A stretch of DNA of 64,000 nucleotides from Microbacterium foliorum (GTDB lineage: Bacteria; Actinomycetota; Actinomycetes; Actinomycetales; Microbacteriaceae), in assembly GCF_003367705.1 (NCBI RefSeq), contig NZ_CP031425.1:3410001-3474000 (forward strand), given 5' to 3'. Of the stretch, positions 34,698-43,434 are shown piece by piece. Position 1 is the stretch's first letter. Every line of letters starts with the position of its first letter. The notes beneath the pieces are model-generated. The model was given only the letters and a program-made list of their open reading frames with translations, was not told the DNA's origin and did no database searches. Both the position numbers and the translations under genes were made by a program.

Positions 34698-34879
34698 CAG
34701 AACGCAGCGACGGGGGCGACACTGCGTCGTAGCTCGAATCATCGTGAGTTCGGGCACCCTGCCCACGACTGTTCTCGCCTATGACCCCAGAAATAGCACC
34801 TCGTACCCCTACGCGATGCTGGTGTGGTCGTATGCTCACTGTAGAACTCGATTCTTCACATACCGGAGGGGGTGCTGTG

Positions 34880-35788
34880 ATGGGTTTGGAAACGGGGATC
34901 CGAAGGTACACCGACGCTTTCGCAGGCTCGCTCCGTGACGCGATCAATGCGCGTGGATTGACTTTGGCGAAGCTGCACGAGCTGCTGCGCGCCCGCGGCA
35001 ACAGCGTGTCGATGGCGACGCTGAGCTACTGGCGGTCGGGGGCGCGCCGACCCGAGGGCGCCCAGTCGATGGCGGCACTGGGAGACATCGAGCAGCTGCT
35101 GCATCTCGCCCCCGGCTCGCTGACGGGGCTGCTGGGCACGACCAACCGCACCGGCCCGCTCGGCCCCATTCAGTTCCCCCTCGACGAGGAGGAACTCGAA
35201 CAGGCCGTGAAGGACGCGTACACCGCCCTCGGCGCGGAGTACCCCGACACCACCCGCGAGCTCACGACTCATTCCGTGACCGACGTCGACGCGTCAGGCA
35301 ACGTCGCGTACTCGATCACCCGCAGCATCCTGCAGGCGACGGTCGGCACCGTCACGTCGACGCCGTTCCTCGAGATCAGCCCCGGCATCAGCACGCCTCC
35401 CCCGATCATCAGGGCCGTGTCGGGCGGACGCATCTCGGCCCACTACTCGCACCCGAACGGCGAGGTGCACGGCGTGCTGTTCGAGTTCGACGCGCCGCTG
35501 ACCGCGCCGGCGACCGCGATGGTCGAATGGTCGGTCGAGTACCCCGCGGGCTATCCGCCGCAGCGCGAGACGGGGCATGCCATGGCACGACAGTGCCGGG
35601 AACTGCTCGTCTGGACGCGCTTCCACCCCGATGCCCTGCCCGACCGCATCGAAGAGCGCGTCGAGACTCCCGCCGGGGTGACGACGACCGAGCTGTCGCT
35701 CGAAGGTCGCGGGTCTGTGCACCAGGTGCGCCGCGCGTTCGGTCCGGGGGCGCTCGGCGTCAGCTGGAGCTACGCCGACGGTCGCTGA
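34880..35788 (+). CDS. XRE-type helix-turn-helix protein of unknown role
   Basis: 302 residues. N-terminal helix-turn-helix (LRDAINARGLTLAKLHELLRARGNSVSMATLSYWRSG) with a recognition helix near 45-55; the remaining about 220 residues are beta-rich with no known catalytic motif and may bind a ligand. GGAGGGGGTGCT precedes the GTG/ATG pair at 34877/34880. Conserved in Microbacteriaceae as a single gene as far as I recall; target unknown. Confidence 0.65.
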   Translation: MGLETGIRRYTDAFAGSLRDAINARGLTLAKLHELLRARGNSVSMATLSYWRSGARRPEGAQSMAALGDIEQLLHLAPGSLTGLLGTTNRTGPLGPIQFPLDEEELEQAVKDAYTALGAEYPDTTRELTTHSVTDVDASGNVAYSITRSILQATVGTVTSTPFLEISPGISTPPPIIRAVSGGRISAHYSHPNGEVHGVLFEFDAPLTAPATAMVEWSVEYPAGYPPQRETGHAMARQCRELLVWTRFHPDALPDRIEERVETPAGVTTTELSLEGRGSVHQVRRAFGPGALGVSWSYADGR

Positions 35789-35815
35789 CGGCCGCCACCC
35801 TGGTGGGGGCGTCGC

Positions 35816-36652
35816 TCACGCGGGCTGATCGCCCGTCGCGACCGGACGCCCCGGGGTGTTCGACCACTGACTCCAGGAGCCGGGGAAGACCTTCGCCGCG
35901 ATGCCGACCTCGTCGAGCACCAGCGCGGTGTGCGCGGCAGTGATACCCGAGCCGCAGTACGCCGCCACCGACGTGCCCTCGGTCACCCCGACCTTCGCGA
36001 AGGTCGCCTGCAGGGTGTGCATGTCGAGGATCCGCCCCTCCGCGTCGAGGTGCGCTGCCATCGGCACGTTGACCGCCCCGGGGATGTGCCCGGCGACCGG
36101 GTCGAGCGGCTCGTGCTCGCCGCGATACCGCTCGGGAGCGCGCACATCGAGCAGGATGCCTCTCTCGGGGAAGGCGGCGGCCTCGTCGATCGAGATCGCA
36201 TCGGCCCCGATCTCGCTCAGCACCACATCTCCCGGGTCCACCTGCACGTCGTCCGTCGCGAGGGGAAGGCCGGCCGCGGTCCACGCAGGGAGGCCGCCGT
36301 CGAGCACCCGGACCTCGACGCCCGCCTGACGCAGCAGCCACCATGCGCGGGACGCGCTCAGGCCCTTCGCGTCGTCGTATGCGATCACGAGGTCGCCCCG
36401 GCGCACGCCCCAGCGGCGCGCGGCATCCTGCAGGGTCCGCGTGGAGGGAAGCGGATGCCGTCCTTCCGACGCCTCCCCGTGCGTGGCGAGCTCGGTGGCG
36501 AGCGGCACGTAGACCGCCCCGGGGATGTGTCCGCCGAGGTACTCCGCGTGACCGTCCGGCCGGTCGAGGCGCCAGCGCACGTCGATCACCCGGACGGGTG
36601 CCCCCGAGGACTGCAGTGCGCTCAGCTGCTCGGCGCTCACGAAGTTGCTCAT
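35816..36652 (-). CDS. sseA: Thiosulfate/3-mercaptopyruvate sulfurtransferase, two rhodanese domains
   Basis: 278 residues, two tandem rhodanese domains. The active Cys is C233 in AYCGSGITA of the second domain; the first domain has Asp in place of Cys (AYDDAKGLSASR) and is structural, as usual. The enzyme moves sulfur from thiosulfate or 3-mercaptopyruvate to cyanide or thiols. ATG at 36652 fits the family N-terminus; the frame continues upstream without coding signal. Confidence 0.9.
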   Translation of the reverse strand: MSNFVSAEQLSALQSSGAPVRVIDVRWRLDRPDGHAEYLGGHIPGAVYVPLATELATHGEASEGRHPLPSTRTLQDAARRWGVRRGDLVIAYDDAKGLSASRAWWLLRQAGVEVRVLDGGLPAWTAAGLPLATDDVQVDPGDVVLSEIGADAISIDEAAAFPERGILLDVRAPERYRGEHEPLDPVAGHIPGAVNVPMAAHLDAEGRILDMHTLQATFAKVGVTEGTSVAAYCGSGITAAHTALVLDEVGIAAKVFPGSWSQWSNTPGRPVATGDQPA

Positions 36653-36735
36653 GCTGCGAGGGTACCGAGGGCGGCGCCGGATGCCGCATCCGCCGGGCAC
36701 TAGGCTCGATCCGGCCGCGTCGAGAAAGGACCCGC

Positions 36736-37644
36736 ATGTCCACTCGATTCCGCTGGATGGGGCTCCATCGGCAGGAGGTCGCACTCATCGCCGTGACGGC
36801 GGTCTGGGGCAGCACCTTCCTGCTCGTGCACTGGGCGATGCAGCACTCGGGCCCGTGGTTCTTCGTCGGCATCCGATTCCTCGTCGCCGGGGTGATCAGC
36901 ATCGTGATCTTCCGGGGCGCTCTGCGCGGCATCCGCTGGCGCGACATCGGGGCGGGAGCCGCGATCGGCGTGATGATCCACCTGGGCTACGGACTGCAGA
37001 CCGTGGGGCTGCAGACCATCGACTCGAGCACATCGGCCTTCATCACCGCGATGTACATCCCGCTCGTGCCGCTCGCGCAGTGGGCGGTGTTCCGCAAGCG
37101 TCCGCCGGCGATGGCGTTCGTCGGCGCGGGACTCGCGTTCCTCGGGCTGCTGCTCATCGCCGGCCCCGACGCGTTCGCGCTGACGCTGGGGTCGGGCGAG
37201 ATCCTCACGATGATCAGCACCCTGCCGATCGCGGCCGAGATCATCCTGATCAGCGTGTTCGCCGGCAGGATCGACCTCGGCCGCATCACCATCATCCAGC
37301 TCCTCACCGCCGGGGTGCTCGGCATCCTGACCATGCCGGTCGTCGGTGAGGGGCTCCCCGAGTTCTCGTGGATCTGGGTCGGCTGCGCGGTCGGACTCGG
37401 GGCGGCGAGCTGCATCATCCAGCTCACGATGAACTGGGCGCAGAAGTCGGTCTCGCCGACCCGTGCGACGATCATCTACGCGGGCGAGCCGGTGTGGGCG
37501 GCCGCGATCGGACGCATCGCCGGCGAGCGACTGCCCGCCGCGGCGCTGATCGGCGGCGCACTCGTCGTGCTCGGCATCCTGGCCAGCGAGCTCCGACTCG
37601 TGCGCCGCCGCGATCGGGCCGTCGAGGGTCGGCTCAGACCGTGA
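36736..37644 (+). CDS. EamA/DMT-family transporter
   Basis: 302 residues with ten membrane helices in two EamA repeats (AVWGSTFLLVHWAM in the first, ATIIYAGEPVWAA in the second). Drug/metabolite transporter; substrate unknown, often amino acids or precursors. AAAGGACCC before the ATG at 36736. Its last 11 bases overlap the end of the convergent alcohol dehydrogenase gene. Confidence 0.87.
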   Translation: MSTRFRWMGLHRQEVALIAVTAVWGSTFLLVHWAMQHSGPWFFVGIRFLVAGVISIVIFRGALRGIRWRDIGAGAAIGVMIHLGYGLQTVGLQTIDSSTSAFITAMYIPLVPLAQWAVFRKRPPAMAFVGAGLAFLGLLLIAGPDAFALTLGSGEILTMISTLPIAAEIILISVFAGRIDLGRITIIQLLTAGVLGILTMPVVGEGLPEFSWIWVGCAVGLGAASCIIQLTMNWAQKSVSPTRATIIYAGEPVWAAAIGRIAGERLPAAALIGGALVVLGILASELRLVRRRDRAVEGRLRP

Positions 37645-38653
37645 GCAGCACCTTGGTGGCGCGTCGCTCGTCCATGGCGCGATAGCCCTCAGCGGCATCC
37701 TCGAGCGGCAGCGTGAGGTCGAACACCCGGCCGGGGTCGATCCTGCGATCCCAGATGAGCTGGATCAGCTCGGGGAGGAAGCGACGAACCGGAGCAGGGC
37801 CGCCGTGCAGGTGCACGCCCGAGAAGAAGAGCTCCTCACCGGGCAGCGCGACATCGTGCGAGACCCCGACGTATCCGACGTGACCGCCGGGGCGGGTCGC
37901 GCGGATCGCCTGCATCATCGACTCCTGCGTGCCGACGGCCTCGATCACCGAGTGCGCGCCGAGACCGTTCGTGAGCTCCTTGATGCGGGCGACGCCCTCG
38001 TCTCCGCGCTCTTCGACGATGTCGGTCGCGCCGAACTCGCGCGCCAGCGCCTGACGGTCGGCGTGCCGGCTCATCGCGATGATCCGCTCGGCGCCGAGCT
38101 CACGCGCGGCGAGCACGCCGAGCAGACCCACTGCTCCGTCACCGACCACGGCGACGGTCTTGCCGGGGCCGACCTCTGCGGCGACGGCGGCGAACCATCC
38201 GGTGCCCAGCACGTCGGATGCCGCGAGCAGCGAGGGGATCAGATCGGCGTCGGGCTGCCCCGGCGTCGCGACGAGAGTGCCGTCGGCGTGCGGGATCAGC
38301 GAGTACTCGGCCTGGGTGCCGAATCGGCCCATCGGCACCACGTGCACGCAGCGCGACTGGTATCCGGCCCGGCAGATCTCGCAGGTGTTGTCGGAGGCCA
38401 TGAATGAGCCGACGACGAAGTCACCCACGTTCACCGTCTTCACGTCGGCACCGATCTCCTCGACGATGCCGACGTACTCGTGGCCCATCGGGTCGTGATC
38501 GACCTCGTTCGCGCCCCGGTAGGGCCACAGGTCGGATCCGCAGATGCAGGTCGCGGCGATCCTGATCACGGCGTCGGTCGGACGGGTGATGGTCGGTTTC
38601 TCGCGGTCCTCGACGCGCACGTCGCCGGGTGCGTACATGACTACTCCACGCAT
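37634..38653 (-). CDS. Zinc-dependent alcohol dehydrogenase
   Basis: 339 residues, medium-chain dehydrogenase family. Catalytic zinc ligands in CICGSDLWPYRG and MGHEYVG; the structural zinc lobe is reduced (CEICRAGYQSRC, three Cys visible); NAD(P) loop VVGDGAVGLLG. Resembles enzymes annotated as quinone/aldehyde-type reductases near glutathione-independent formaldehyde dehydrogenases; substrate not deducible. Tail-to-tail overlap with the DMT transporter gene. Confidence 0.87.
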   Translation of the reverse strand: MRGVVMYAPGDVRVEDREKPTITRPTDAVIRIAATCICGSDLWPYRGANEVDHDPMGHEYVGIVEEIGADVKTVNVGDFVVGSFMASDNTCEICRAGYQSRCVHVVPMGRFGTQAEYSLIPHADGTLVATPGQPDADLIPSLLAASDVLGTGWFAAVAAEVGPGKTVAVVGDGAVGLLGVLAARELGAERIIAMSRHADRQALAREFGATDIVEERGDEGVARIKELTNGLGAHSVIEAVGTQESMMQAIRATRPGGHVGYVGVSHDVALPGEELFFSGVHLHGGPAPVRRFLPELIQLIWDRRIDPGRVFDLTLPLEDAAEGYRAMDERRATKVLLTV

Positions 38654-38768
38654 GAGTGTGCTCCTTCGATGTCGAGGTTCCAGTCAACTCCTTCTGTCGC
38701 GTGCGCGGGAGGTTCTGATGAGACACCCTTCGCGGGAATAGTCGGGCGCGCGGAGCGTTTCACCCCAC

Positions 38769-39428
38769 ATGATTGAAATTTCAACCGTCGTCCCGGTCGC
38801 CACGGAGCGCACCCGGGTGCGCGTGCCGATGCGCTTCGCCGACGGGTTCTCGACCGCTGCCGACGTCGTGACGTTCGACGGACTGGTCGATGGCCGCGAG
38901 CACCTGCTCCTGGGCCTCGGCGACTGGAAGAGCGCGCTCGACCGTGCAGCCGCCGGCGGGAATGCGCCGCTCGTGCGCCCGCACAGCGAATGCCTGACCG
39001 GCGATGTGTTCGGATCCGAGCGCTGCGACTGCGGGCCGCAGCTGCGGGAGGCCGTCGAGCGCATCGCGAACGAGGGCGGATTCCTGCTCTACCTGCGCCA
39101 GGAAGGCCGAGGCATCGGCCTGTACGCCAAGCTCGACGCGTACGCGCTGCAGGACGCAGGGCTCGACACGTACGAGGCGAACGTGGCGCTCGGGCGTGGC
39201 GAGGACGAGCGCGACTACACGGTCGCGGCGCAGATGCTGCACGCGGTGGGTGCCGACAGCATCCGCCTGCTGAGCAACAACCCCGACAAGGCGACGCAGC
39301 TGGAATCCCTCGGGATCCGCGTCACCGAGCACGTGCGCACCGGTGTGCACCTGTCGGACGCGAACCACCGCTACCTCGAGGCCAAGCGCGACCACACCGC
39401 GCACACGCTCGATCTGTCCGCGGCGTGA
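38769..39428 (+). CDS. ribA: GTP cyclohydrolase II
   Basis: 219 residues; opens GTP to the pyrimidine precursor of riboflavin. The zinc site is C75, C86 and C88 in HSECLTGDVFGSERCDCGP, and the active region RQEGRGIGLYAKLDAYALQ follows. It is the single-domain form without DHBP synthase. A palindrome covers codons 2-6. The stop overlaps a MarR-family gene (GTGA). Since it is outside a rib operon, it may be a stress- or secondary-pathway copy. Confidence 0.92.
   Translation: MIEISTVVPVATERTRVRVPMRFADGFSTAADVVTFDGLVDGREHLLLGLGDWKSALDRAAAGGNAPLVRPHSECLTGDVFGSERCDCGPQLREAVERIANEGGFLLYLRQEGRGIGLYAKLDAYALQDAGLDTYEANVALGRGEDERDYTVAAQMLHAVGADSIRLLSNNPDKATQLESLGIRVTEHVRTGVHLSDANHRYLEAKRDHTAHTLDLSAA
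38773..38784. promoter_or_regulatory. MarR-type operator candidate in the ribA start region
   Basis: Perfect 12-base palindrome TTGAAATTTCAA, four bases inside the ribA coding region. TTGA-N4-TCAA dyads are common MarR-family sites and the next gene of the operon encodes a MarR protein, so autoregulation is inferred. Confidence 0.5.
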
Positions 39429-39913
39429 GCACGGCGAGCATCGGGAGCGTGCAGATGACCGACCGGAGGCTCGACGACATCGAGATGCAGACGTGGCTGC
39501 CGACCATCCGGTTCGTCCAGCTGCTGCCGCAGGTGCTCGATCGCGCGCTGAAGGCCGAGACCGGACTCAAGCACGCGCACTACGCGATCCTCGTGACTCT
39601 GGCGGGCCAGGACGATCGCGCGATCCCGATGACCGAGCTCGCGCAGATCGCGGGGCTCAGCCGCTCGCGGCTCAGCCACACCATCGACTCGCTCGAAGAA
39701 CGCGGATGGGTGACGCGCACCTCGTGCAGCACCGACAAGCGCACGCTGACCGCCGCGCTGACGGATGCCGGTCGCGAACTGCTCCGGGGAGCAGCCCCCG
39801 TGCACGTCGCGCAGATCCGTGAGCTGATCTTCGACCCGCTCACGGACGCAGAGCGGGAGCAGCTCGGCGCGATCGCGGCCAAGCTGCTCCCGGGTGTGAC
39901 TGCGGCGCTCTGA
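39425..39913 (+). CDS. MarR-family transcriptional regulator
   Basis: 162 residues from the GTG at 39425 (an ATG at 39455 gives 152). Winged helix in the centre: AIPMTELAQIAGLSRSRLSHTIDSLEERGWVTRTSCSTDKR, with the wing DKR motif. GTGA overlap with ribA means both are made together. Probably represses its own operon through the palindrome at the ribA start; ligand unknown. Confidence 0.88.
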   Translation: MSTASIGSVQMTDRRLDDIEMQTWLPTIRFVQLLPQVLDRALKAETGLKHAHYAILVTLAGQDDRAIPMTELAQIAGLSRSRLSHTIDSLEERGWVTRTSCSTDKRTLTAALTDAGRELLRGAAPVHVAQIRELIFDPLTDAEREQLGAIAAKLLPGVTAAL

Positions 39914-39988
39914 CTCAGACCTCTCGACGACGAGGGAGAGTCTGGTGGAACCTCCCTCGATGCTCTGGGGGGGCGTACCGTCGATCAC

Positions 39989-40876
39989 ATGGACACCCGC
40001 ACCGAGGTCCGCGAATTCCTCTCGTCGAGGCGCGATCGCATCACCCCCGATCAGGCGGGCCTGCCCGCCTACGGCGGCAACCGGCGCGTACCGGGACTCC
40101 GCCGCGAAGAGGTGTCGCTGCTCGCCGGCGTCAGCGTCGACTACTACACCCGCCTCGAGCGCGGCGACCTCTCCGGGGTCTCCGACACGGTGCTCGACGC
40201 CCTCGCCCGCGCCCTGCAGCTCGACGAGGCCGAGACGGCGCACCTGTTCGACCTCGCCCGCACGGCCAACGCGTCACCGGTCGCCCGCACTCCGCGCAGG
40301 AAGGCTGCGACGCTGCGACCCAGCATCCTGCGCCTGCTCGACGCGATGACGGAGGCGCCGGCGATCGTGCGCAACAACTACTTCGACTACCTCGCGGCGA
40401 ACGCACTGGGCCGCGCGCTCTACGCCCCGCTCTTCACGACCGCGGTGCCGAACAGCGCCCGCTTCGCGTTCCTCGACCCGGCCGCGCAGGAGTTCTACCC
40501 CGAGTGGGAGCGCAACACCCGGGAGCTCGTGGCCGCGATGCGCGGCGAGGCCGGACGCAACCCGTTCGACCGCACGCTCACCGACCTCGTGGGCGAGCTG
40601 TCGACGCGCAGCGAGCGGTTCCGCACCCTGTGGGCCGCGCACAACGTGCGCTTCCATCGCAGCGGCGTCAAGAGGATCAACCACCCCGTCGTGGGCGAGA
40701 TGGAACTCACCTACGAGGCGTTCGAGCTGCCGGCCGACCCCGGCCTGCAGATGTCGACCTACACGGCCGAACCGGGGTCCGCATCGGAGGAGAAGCTGCG
40801 CATGCTCGCGAGCTGGGCGGCGACGGATGCTGCGGCATCTTCTGAGACCGCGTCGGCGGAGCGCACCGACGCGTGA
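39989..40876 (+). CDS. HTH regulator with MmyB-like ligand domain
   Basis: 295 residues. N-terminal XRE helix-turn-helix with the family-typical GLRREEVSLLAGVSVDYYTRLERG, then a MmyB-like PAS-type domain (about 110-270, ending with LPADPGLQMSTYTAEPGS). Members often control a neighbouring oxidoreductase; the nearest candidate here is the alcohol dehydrogenase at 37634. ATG at 39989. Confidence 0.87.
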   Translation: MDTRTEVREFLSSRRDRITPDQAGLPAYGGNRRVPGLRREEVSLLAGVSVDYYTRLERGDLSGVSDTVLDALARALQLDEAETAHLFDLARTANASPVARTPRRKAATLRPSILRLLDAMTEAPAIVRNNYFDYLAANALGRALYAPLFTTAVPNSARFAFLDPAAQEFYPEWERNTRELVAAMRGEAGRNPFDRTLTDLVGELSTRSERFRTLWAAHNVRFHRSGVKRINHPVVGEMELTYEAFELPADPGLQMSTYTAEPGSASEEKLRMLASWAATDAAASSETASAERTDA

Positions 40877-40940
40877 GCGGAGCTTTCTGCTCTGAGCAGA
40901 ACGGCTCGAATCCCTCGCTGACGGCGGATTATCGTGAGGC

Positions 40941-41297
40941 ATGGCCGACCTCGTCCCGTTCCCTCGCGCATCTCGCTCTACCCGCCCTCGTCCCAGTGAG
41001 CCTGAACCCCTATGGCGCCAGATGGTCGGCGACCAGCTGCGACGCCGACGCCACCACCGCGACGAGACCCTGACCGAGACGGCCGGGAACGCCGGAGTCT
41101 CGCCCCAATACCTCTCTGAGGTCGAACGAGGACTCAAGGAGCCCTCGAGCGAGATGATCGCCGCGATCGCGGGTGCGCTCGACACGTCACTGATCGAGCT
41201 GACGAGCGCCGTCGCCGACGAGCTGCGCCAGACGACGGCGGCTCCGGCATCCGCTGCGGTGTCCGTCGCCCGCGGGGCCTTCGCCCTCGCAGCCTGA
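40941..41297 (+). CDS. ClgR-like XRE regulator
   Basis: 118 residues with VSPQYLSEVERGLKEPSSEMIAAIAGALD, the signature of the ClgR/PopR group that activates clpP and clpC genes in actinobacteria. It lies convergent to a two-gene clpP operon, which strongly suggests a regulatory link. C-terminal tail is Ala-rich, as in ClgR proteins that are themselves degraded by Clp. ATG at 40941. Confidence 0.75.
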   Translation: MADLVPFPRASRSTRPRPSEPEPLWRQMVGDQLRRRRHHRDETLTETAGNAGVSPQYLSEVERGLKEPSSEMIAAIAGALDTSLIELTSAVADELRQTTAAPASAAVSVARGAFALAA

Positions 41298-41334
41298 CCC
41301 AATGCGCGCCCTCAGCGCCCTCACCCAGTGCCTC

Positions 41335-41450
41335 GCGGTGCGGGGTCGATGGTGCGGGGTCGATCGTGCACCGGATTTGGCCGTTTGGGATGCGTTATCA
41401 ACCCCGCACCGCGGGCGGGATGCGTTATCGACCCCGCACCGCCCATCAGA
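41335..41450. repeat. Third locus of the palindromic repeat family
   Basis: Arms GCGGGGTCGATGGTGCGGGGTCGATCGTGC on the left and two copies of GGATGCGTTATCRACCCCGC on the right (near 41388 and 41419), around GGATTTGGCCGTTTG. Here both arms carry the GTTAT/ATAAC-type centre, giving a fuller palindrome than at 31190. Lies between the convergent ClgR-like and clpP genes; may act as a bidirectional terminator. Confidence 0.7.
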
Positions 41451-42039
41451 CGGCCCGCTCCCCCAGCACGGTGTCGATCAGTCCGTAGTCCAGCGCGGCG
41501 GATGCCGTGAAGACGCGGTCGCGATCGGTGTCGGCACGCAGCTCGGTCAGCGACCGCCCGCTGTGCCTGGCGAGGATCGCCTCCATGTCCGCACGCACCC
41601 GCACGACCTCGTCGGCCGCGAGGATCAGGTCGGGGATCGCCCCGCGCGACTGTCCGGCCGGTTGATGCAGCACGATCCGGGCATGGGCGAGTGCGGCGCG
41701 CTGCCCCGGTGCTCCGGCGGCGACGAGCAGCGCGGCGGGTCCGATCGCCTGCCCGACACAGGTCGTCGCGACGGCGGGGCGGATGTGCTGCATCGTGTCG
41801 TAGATCGCGAGCGCCGCCCCCGGGTCACCTCCTTCGCTGTTGATGTAGAACTGGATGCCGGAATCCTGACTGTCGGCATCCAGGTGCAGCAGCTGCGCGA
41901 TCAGCGCGTTCGCGACCCCCGCATCGATCCCCGTGCCGAGATAGATGACCCTCTCCGCGAGCAGGTGCGAGTAGACGTCCATGACCCGGTCGCCCCGCGG
42001 ATGCTGGGCGATGACGTTCGGGATCGTGTAGCCGCTCAT
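41446..42039 (-). CDS. ClpP-like protein lacking the catalytic serine
   Basis: 197 residues with the full ClpP fold (YINSEGGDPGAALAIYDTM, RIVLHQPAG). At the position of the nucleophile Ser the sequence reads GQAIGPAALL, i.e. Gly100 instead of Ser in the AASMG motif; H125 and the later Asp are present. It should be catalytically silent, like ClpR subunits of cyanobacteria and plastids. Start overlaps the stop of the upstream clpP gene (ATGA), so both subunits are probably made in equal amounts. Confidence 0.85.
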   Translation of the reverse strand: MSGYTIPNVIAQHPRGDRVMDVYSHLLAERVIYLGTGIDAGVANALIAQLLHLDADSQDSGIQFYINSEGGDPGAALAIYDTMQHIRPAVATTCVGQAIGPAALLVAAGAPGQRAALAHARIVLHQPAGQSRGAIPDLILAADEVVRVRADMEAILARHSGRSLTELRADTDRDRVFTASAALDYGLIDTVLGERAV

Positions 42040-42650
42040 GCGCTCGCCCCCAGTCCGACCCGAGCCCGTCGACGCGGCATGAGGTTCCCGAGCGAGGCGA
42101 CGATCTCATCGATGAAGCCGTAGTCCTTCGCCTGCCCTGCGGTGTACCAGCGGTCGTGCAGCGAGTCCTCGAAGATGCGATCCACCGGCTGCCCGGTGTC
42201 GGCGGCGATCAGCCCGAGCACCGTGTCGCGCATGTGCCGAAGGTCGTCGGCCTGGGTCTCGATCTCGCCCGCCGATCCGCCGATGCCCGCAGACCCCTGA
42301 TGCATCAGGATGCGCGCATGCGGCAGCGCGCGGCGCTTGCCCTTCGTGCCCGCCGAGAGCAGGAACTGCCCCGCGCTGCAGGCGAGCCCGAGCGCCAGCG
42401 TCGATACGTCGTTCGGCACCATGGTCATCAGGTCGCGGATCGCGAGCATCGACGGCACCGAGCCCCCGGGCGAGTGGATCCACAGGGCAATGTCGGTGGT
42501 CGGATCCTCGGCCGAGAGAGTCAGCAGCTGCGTCATGAGCAACGTGCCGTTGTCGTCGTCGAGTGCGCCGTCGAGCACGAGCACACGCTCGTGGAACAGG
42601 GCTCTTCTGGTCTCGGGGCCGAACTGCGGGATGCGGTTGTCTTCGCTCAT
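42036..42650 (-). CDS. clpP: ATP-dependent Clp protease proteolytic subunit
   Basis: 204 residues with S92 in LGLACSAGQFLL, H117 in RILMHQGS and the Asp in HDRWYTAGQAKDYGFID, so the triad is complete. The oxyanion region is HSPGGSV. Start at the ATG at 42650; the longer frame is not supported. It is paired with a serine-less subunit and a ClgR-like regulator, so this is probably an accessory clpP pair in addition to the housekeeping clpP1P2 next to clpX. Confidence 0.88.
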   Translation of the reverse strand: MSEDNRIPQFGPETRRALFHERVLVLDGALDDDNGTLLMTQLLTLSAEDPTTDIALWIHSPGGSVPSMLAIRDLMTMVPNDVSTLALGLACSAGQFLLSAGTKGKRRALPHARILMHQGSAGIGGSAGEIETQADDLRHMRDTVLGLIAADTGQPVDRIFEDSLHDRWYTAGQAKDYGFIDEIVASLGNLMPRRRARVGLGASA

Positions 42651-42788
42651 GCGACCAGCATCCGCCGCCTCGCTCTGCCGCGGGGTGGAATCCGCTCGGG
42701 GCAGATCAGCCCTCGGCGGATCACCCCTCACGATGCACGGATGTGCAGGCGTAACCTTCCCGACTCACGAGGCTCCTACCCTCGGAGC

Positions 42789-43256
42789 ATGGCGACGAAC
42801 AAGACTCCCGAGTGGCAGTGGTCCGAGGACGGCATCAACTTCCGCACCCGCAAATGGGTCAAGCCCGAGGACCTGAACGCGAACGGCTCGCTGTTCGGCG
42901 GCAGCCTGCTGAAGTGGATCGACGAGGAGGCGGCGATCTACGCGATCGTCCAGCTCGGCAACTACCGGGCGGTGACCAAGCACATCTCGGAGATCAACTT
43001 CGAGGCGTCCGCTGTGCAGGGCGACCTGATCGAGATCGGCCTGCAGGCGACGCACTTCGGCACCACGTCACTGACCATGCGGGCCGTCGCCCGCAACATG
43101 ATCACCCGCAAGCGCATCCTCACGATCGAGAAGATCGTGTTCGTGAGCCTGGATGACGACGGCCTGCCCACCCCGCACGGCTACAGCGAGATCACGTACA
43201 ACCGTGACCGGATGCCGACCGAGCGCCTGGCCACGGGGACCATCCGCCTGCCGTAG
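42789..43256 (+). CDS. Acyl-CoA thioesterase, hotdog fold
   Basis: 155 residues of the YciA/BACH type: WVKPEDLNANGSLFGGSLLKWIDEEAA holds the catalytic region with N/D residues, followed by EINFEASAVQGDLIEIG. Hydrolyses acyl-CoA to free acid and CoA; chain length cannot be read. ATG at 42789. Confidence 0.87.
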   Translation: MATNKTPEWQWSEDGINFRTRKWVKPEDLNANGSLFGGSLLKWIDEEAAIYAIVQLGNYRAVTKHISEINFEASAVQGDLIEIGLQATHFGTTSLTMRAVARNMITRKRILTIEKIVFVSLDDDGLPTPHGYSEITYNRDRMPTERLATGTIRLP

Positions 43257-43303
43257 GCCCGGTGCCCCGGCCACGCCGGCGGCCGGATGCAGGACCTCGG
43301 CAC

Positions 43304-43340
43304 GGATGCAGGACCAGATCTGCCGGATCATCCTGCATCC
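43304..43340 (+). terminator. Hairpin behind the thioesterase gene
   Basis: Perfect 10-bp arms GGATGCAGGA and TCCTGCATCC with a 17-base loop, 47 bp after the thioesterase stop and before the convergent PLP-enzyme gene. No U-run follows, as is frequent in GC-rich actinobacteria. Confidence 0.55.
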
Positions 43341-43354
43341 ATGCGTCGATCCTG

Positions 43355-43434
43355 CAGACGGCCCGGTCCCTCAGTCGATCCGGCAGACGGCCCGGTCCCT
43401 CAGTCGATCCGGCAGACGGCCGGTCCCTCAGTCG
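43355..43434. repeat. 29-base tandem repeat
   Basis: Almost three copies of CAGACGGCCCGGTCCCTCAG followed by TCGATCCGG, starting at 43355, 43384 and 43413. The last copy is interrupted by the stop of the convergent PLP-enzyme gene, whose C-terminus (VGVGRGVGVGVGVGRD) also comes from a GACCCC-type microsatellite. Recent slippage is likely. Confidence 0.75.

Noticed and set aside
43260..43430. tRNA or structured RNA in the repeat-rich spacer
   Set aside because: Only a simple hairpin and tandem repeats are visible; no cloverleaf could be drawn.
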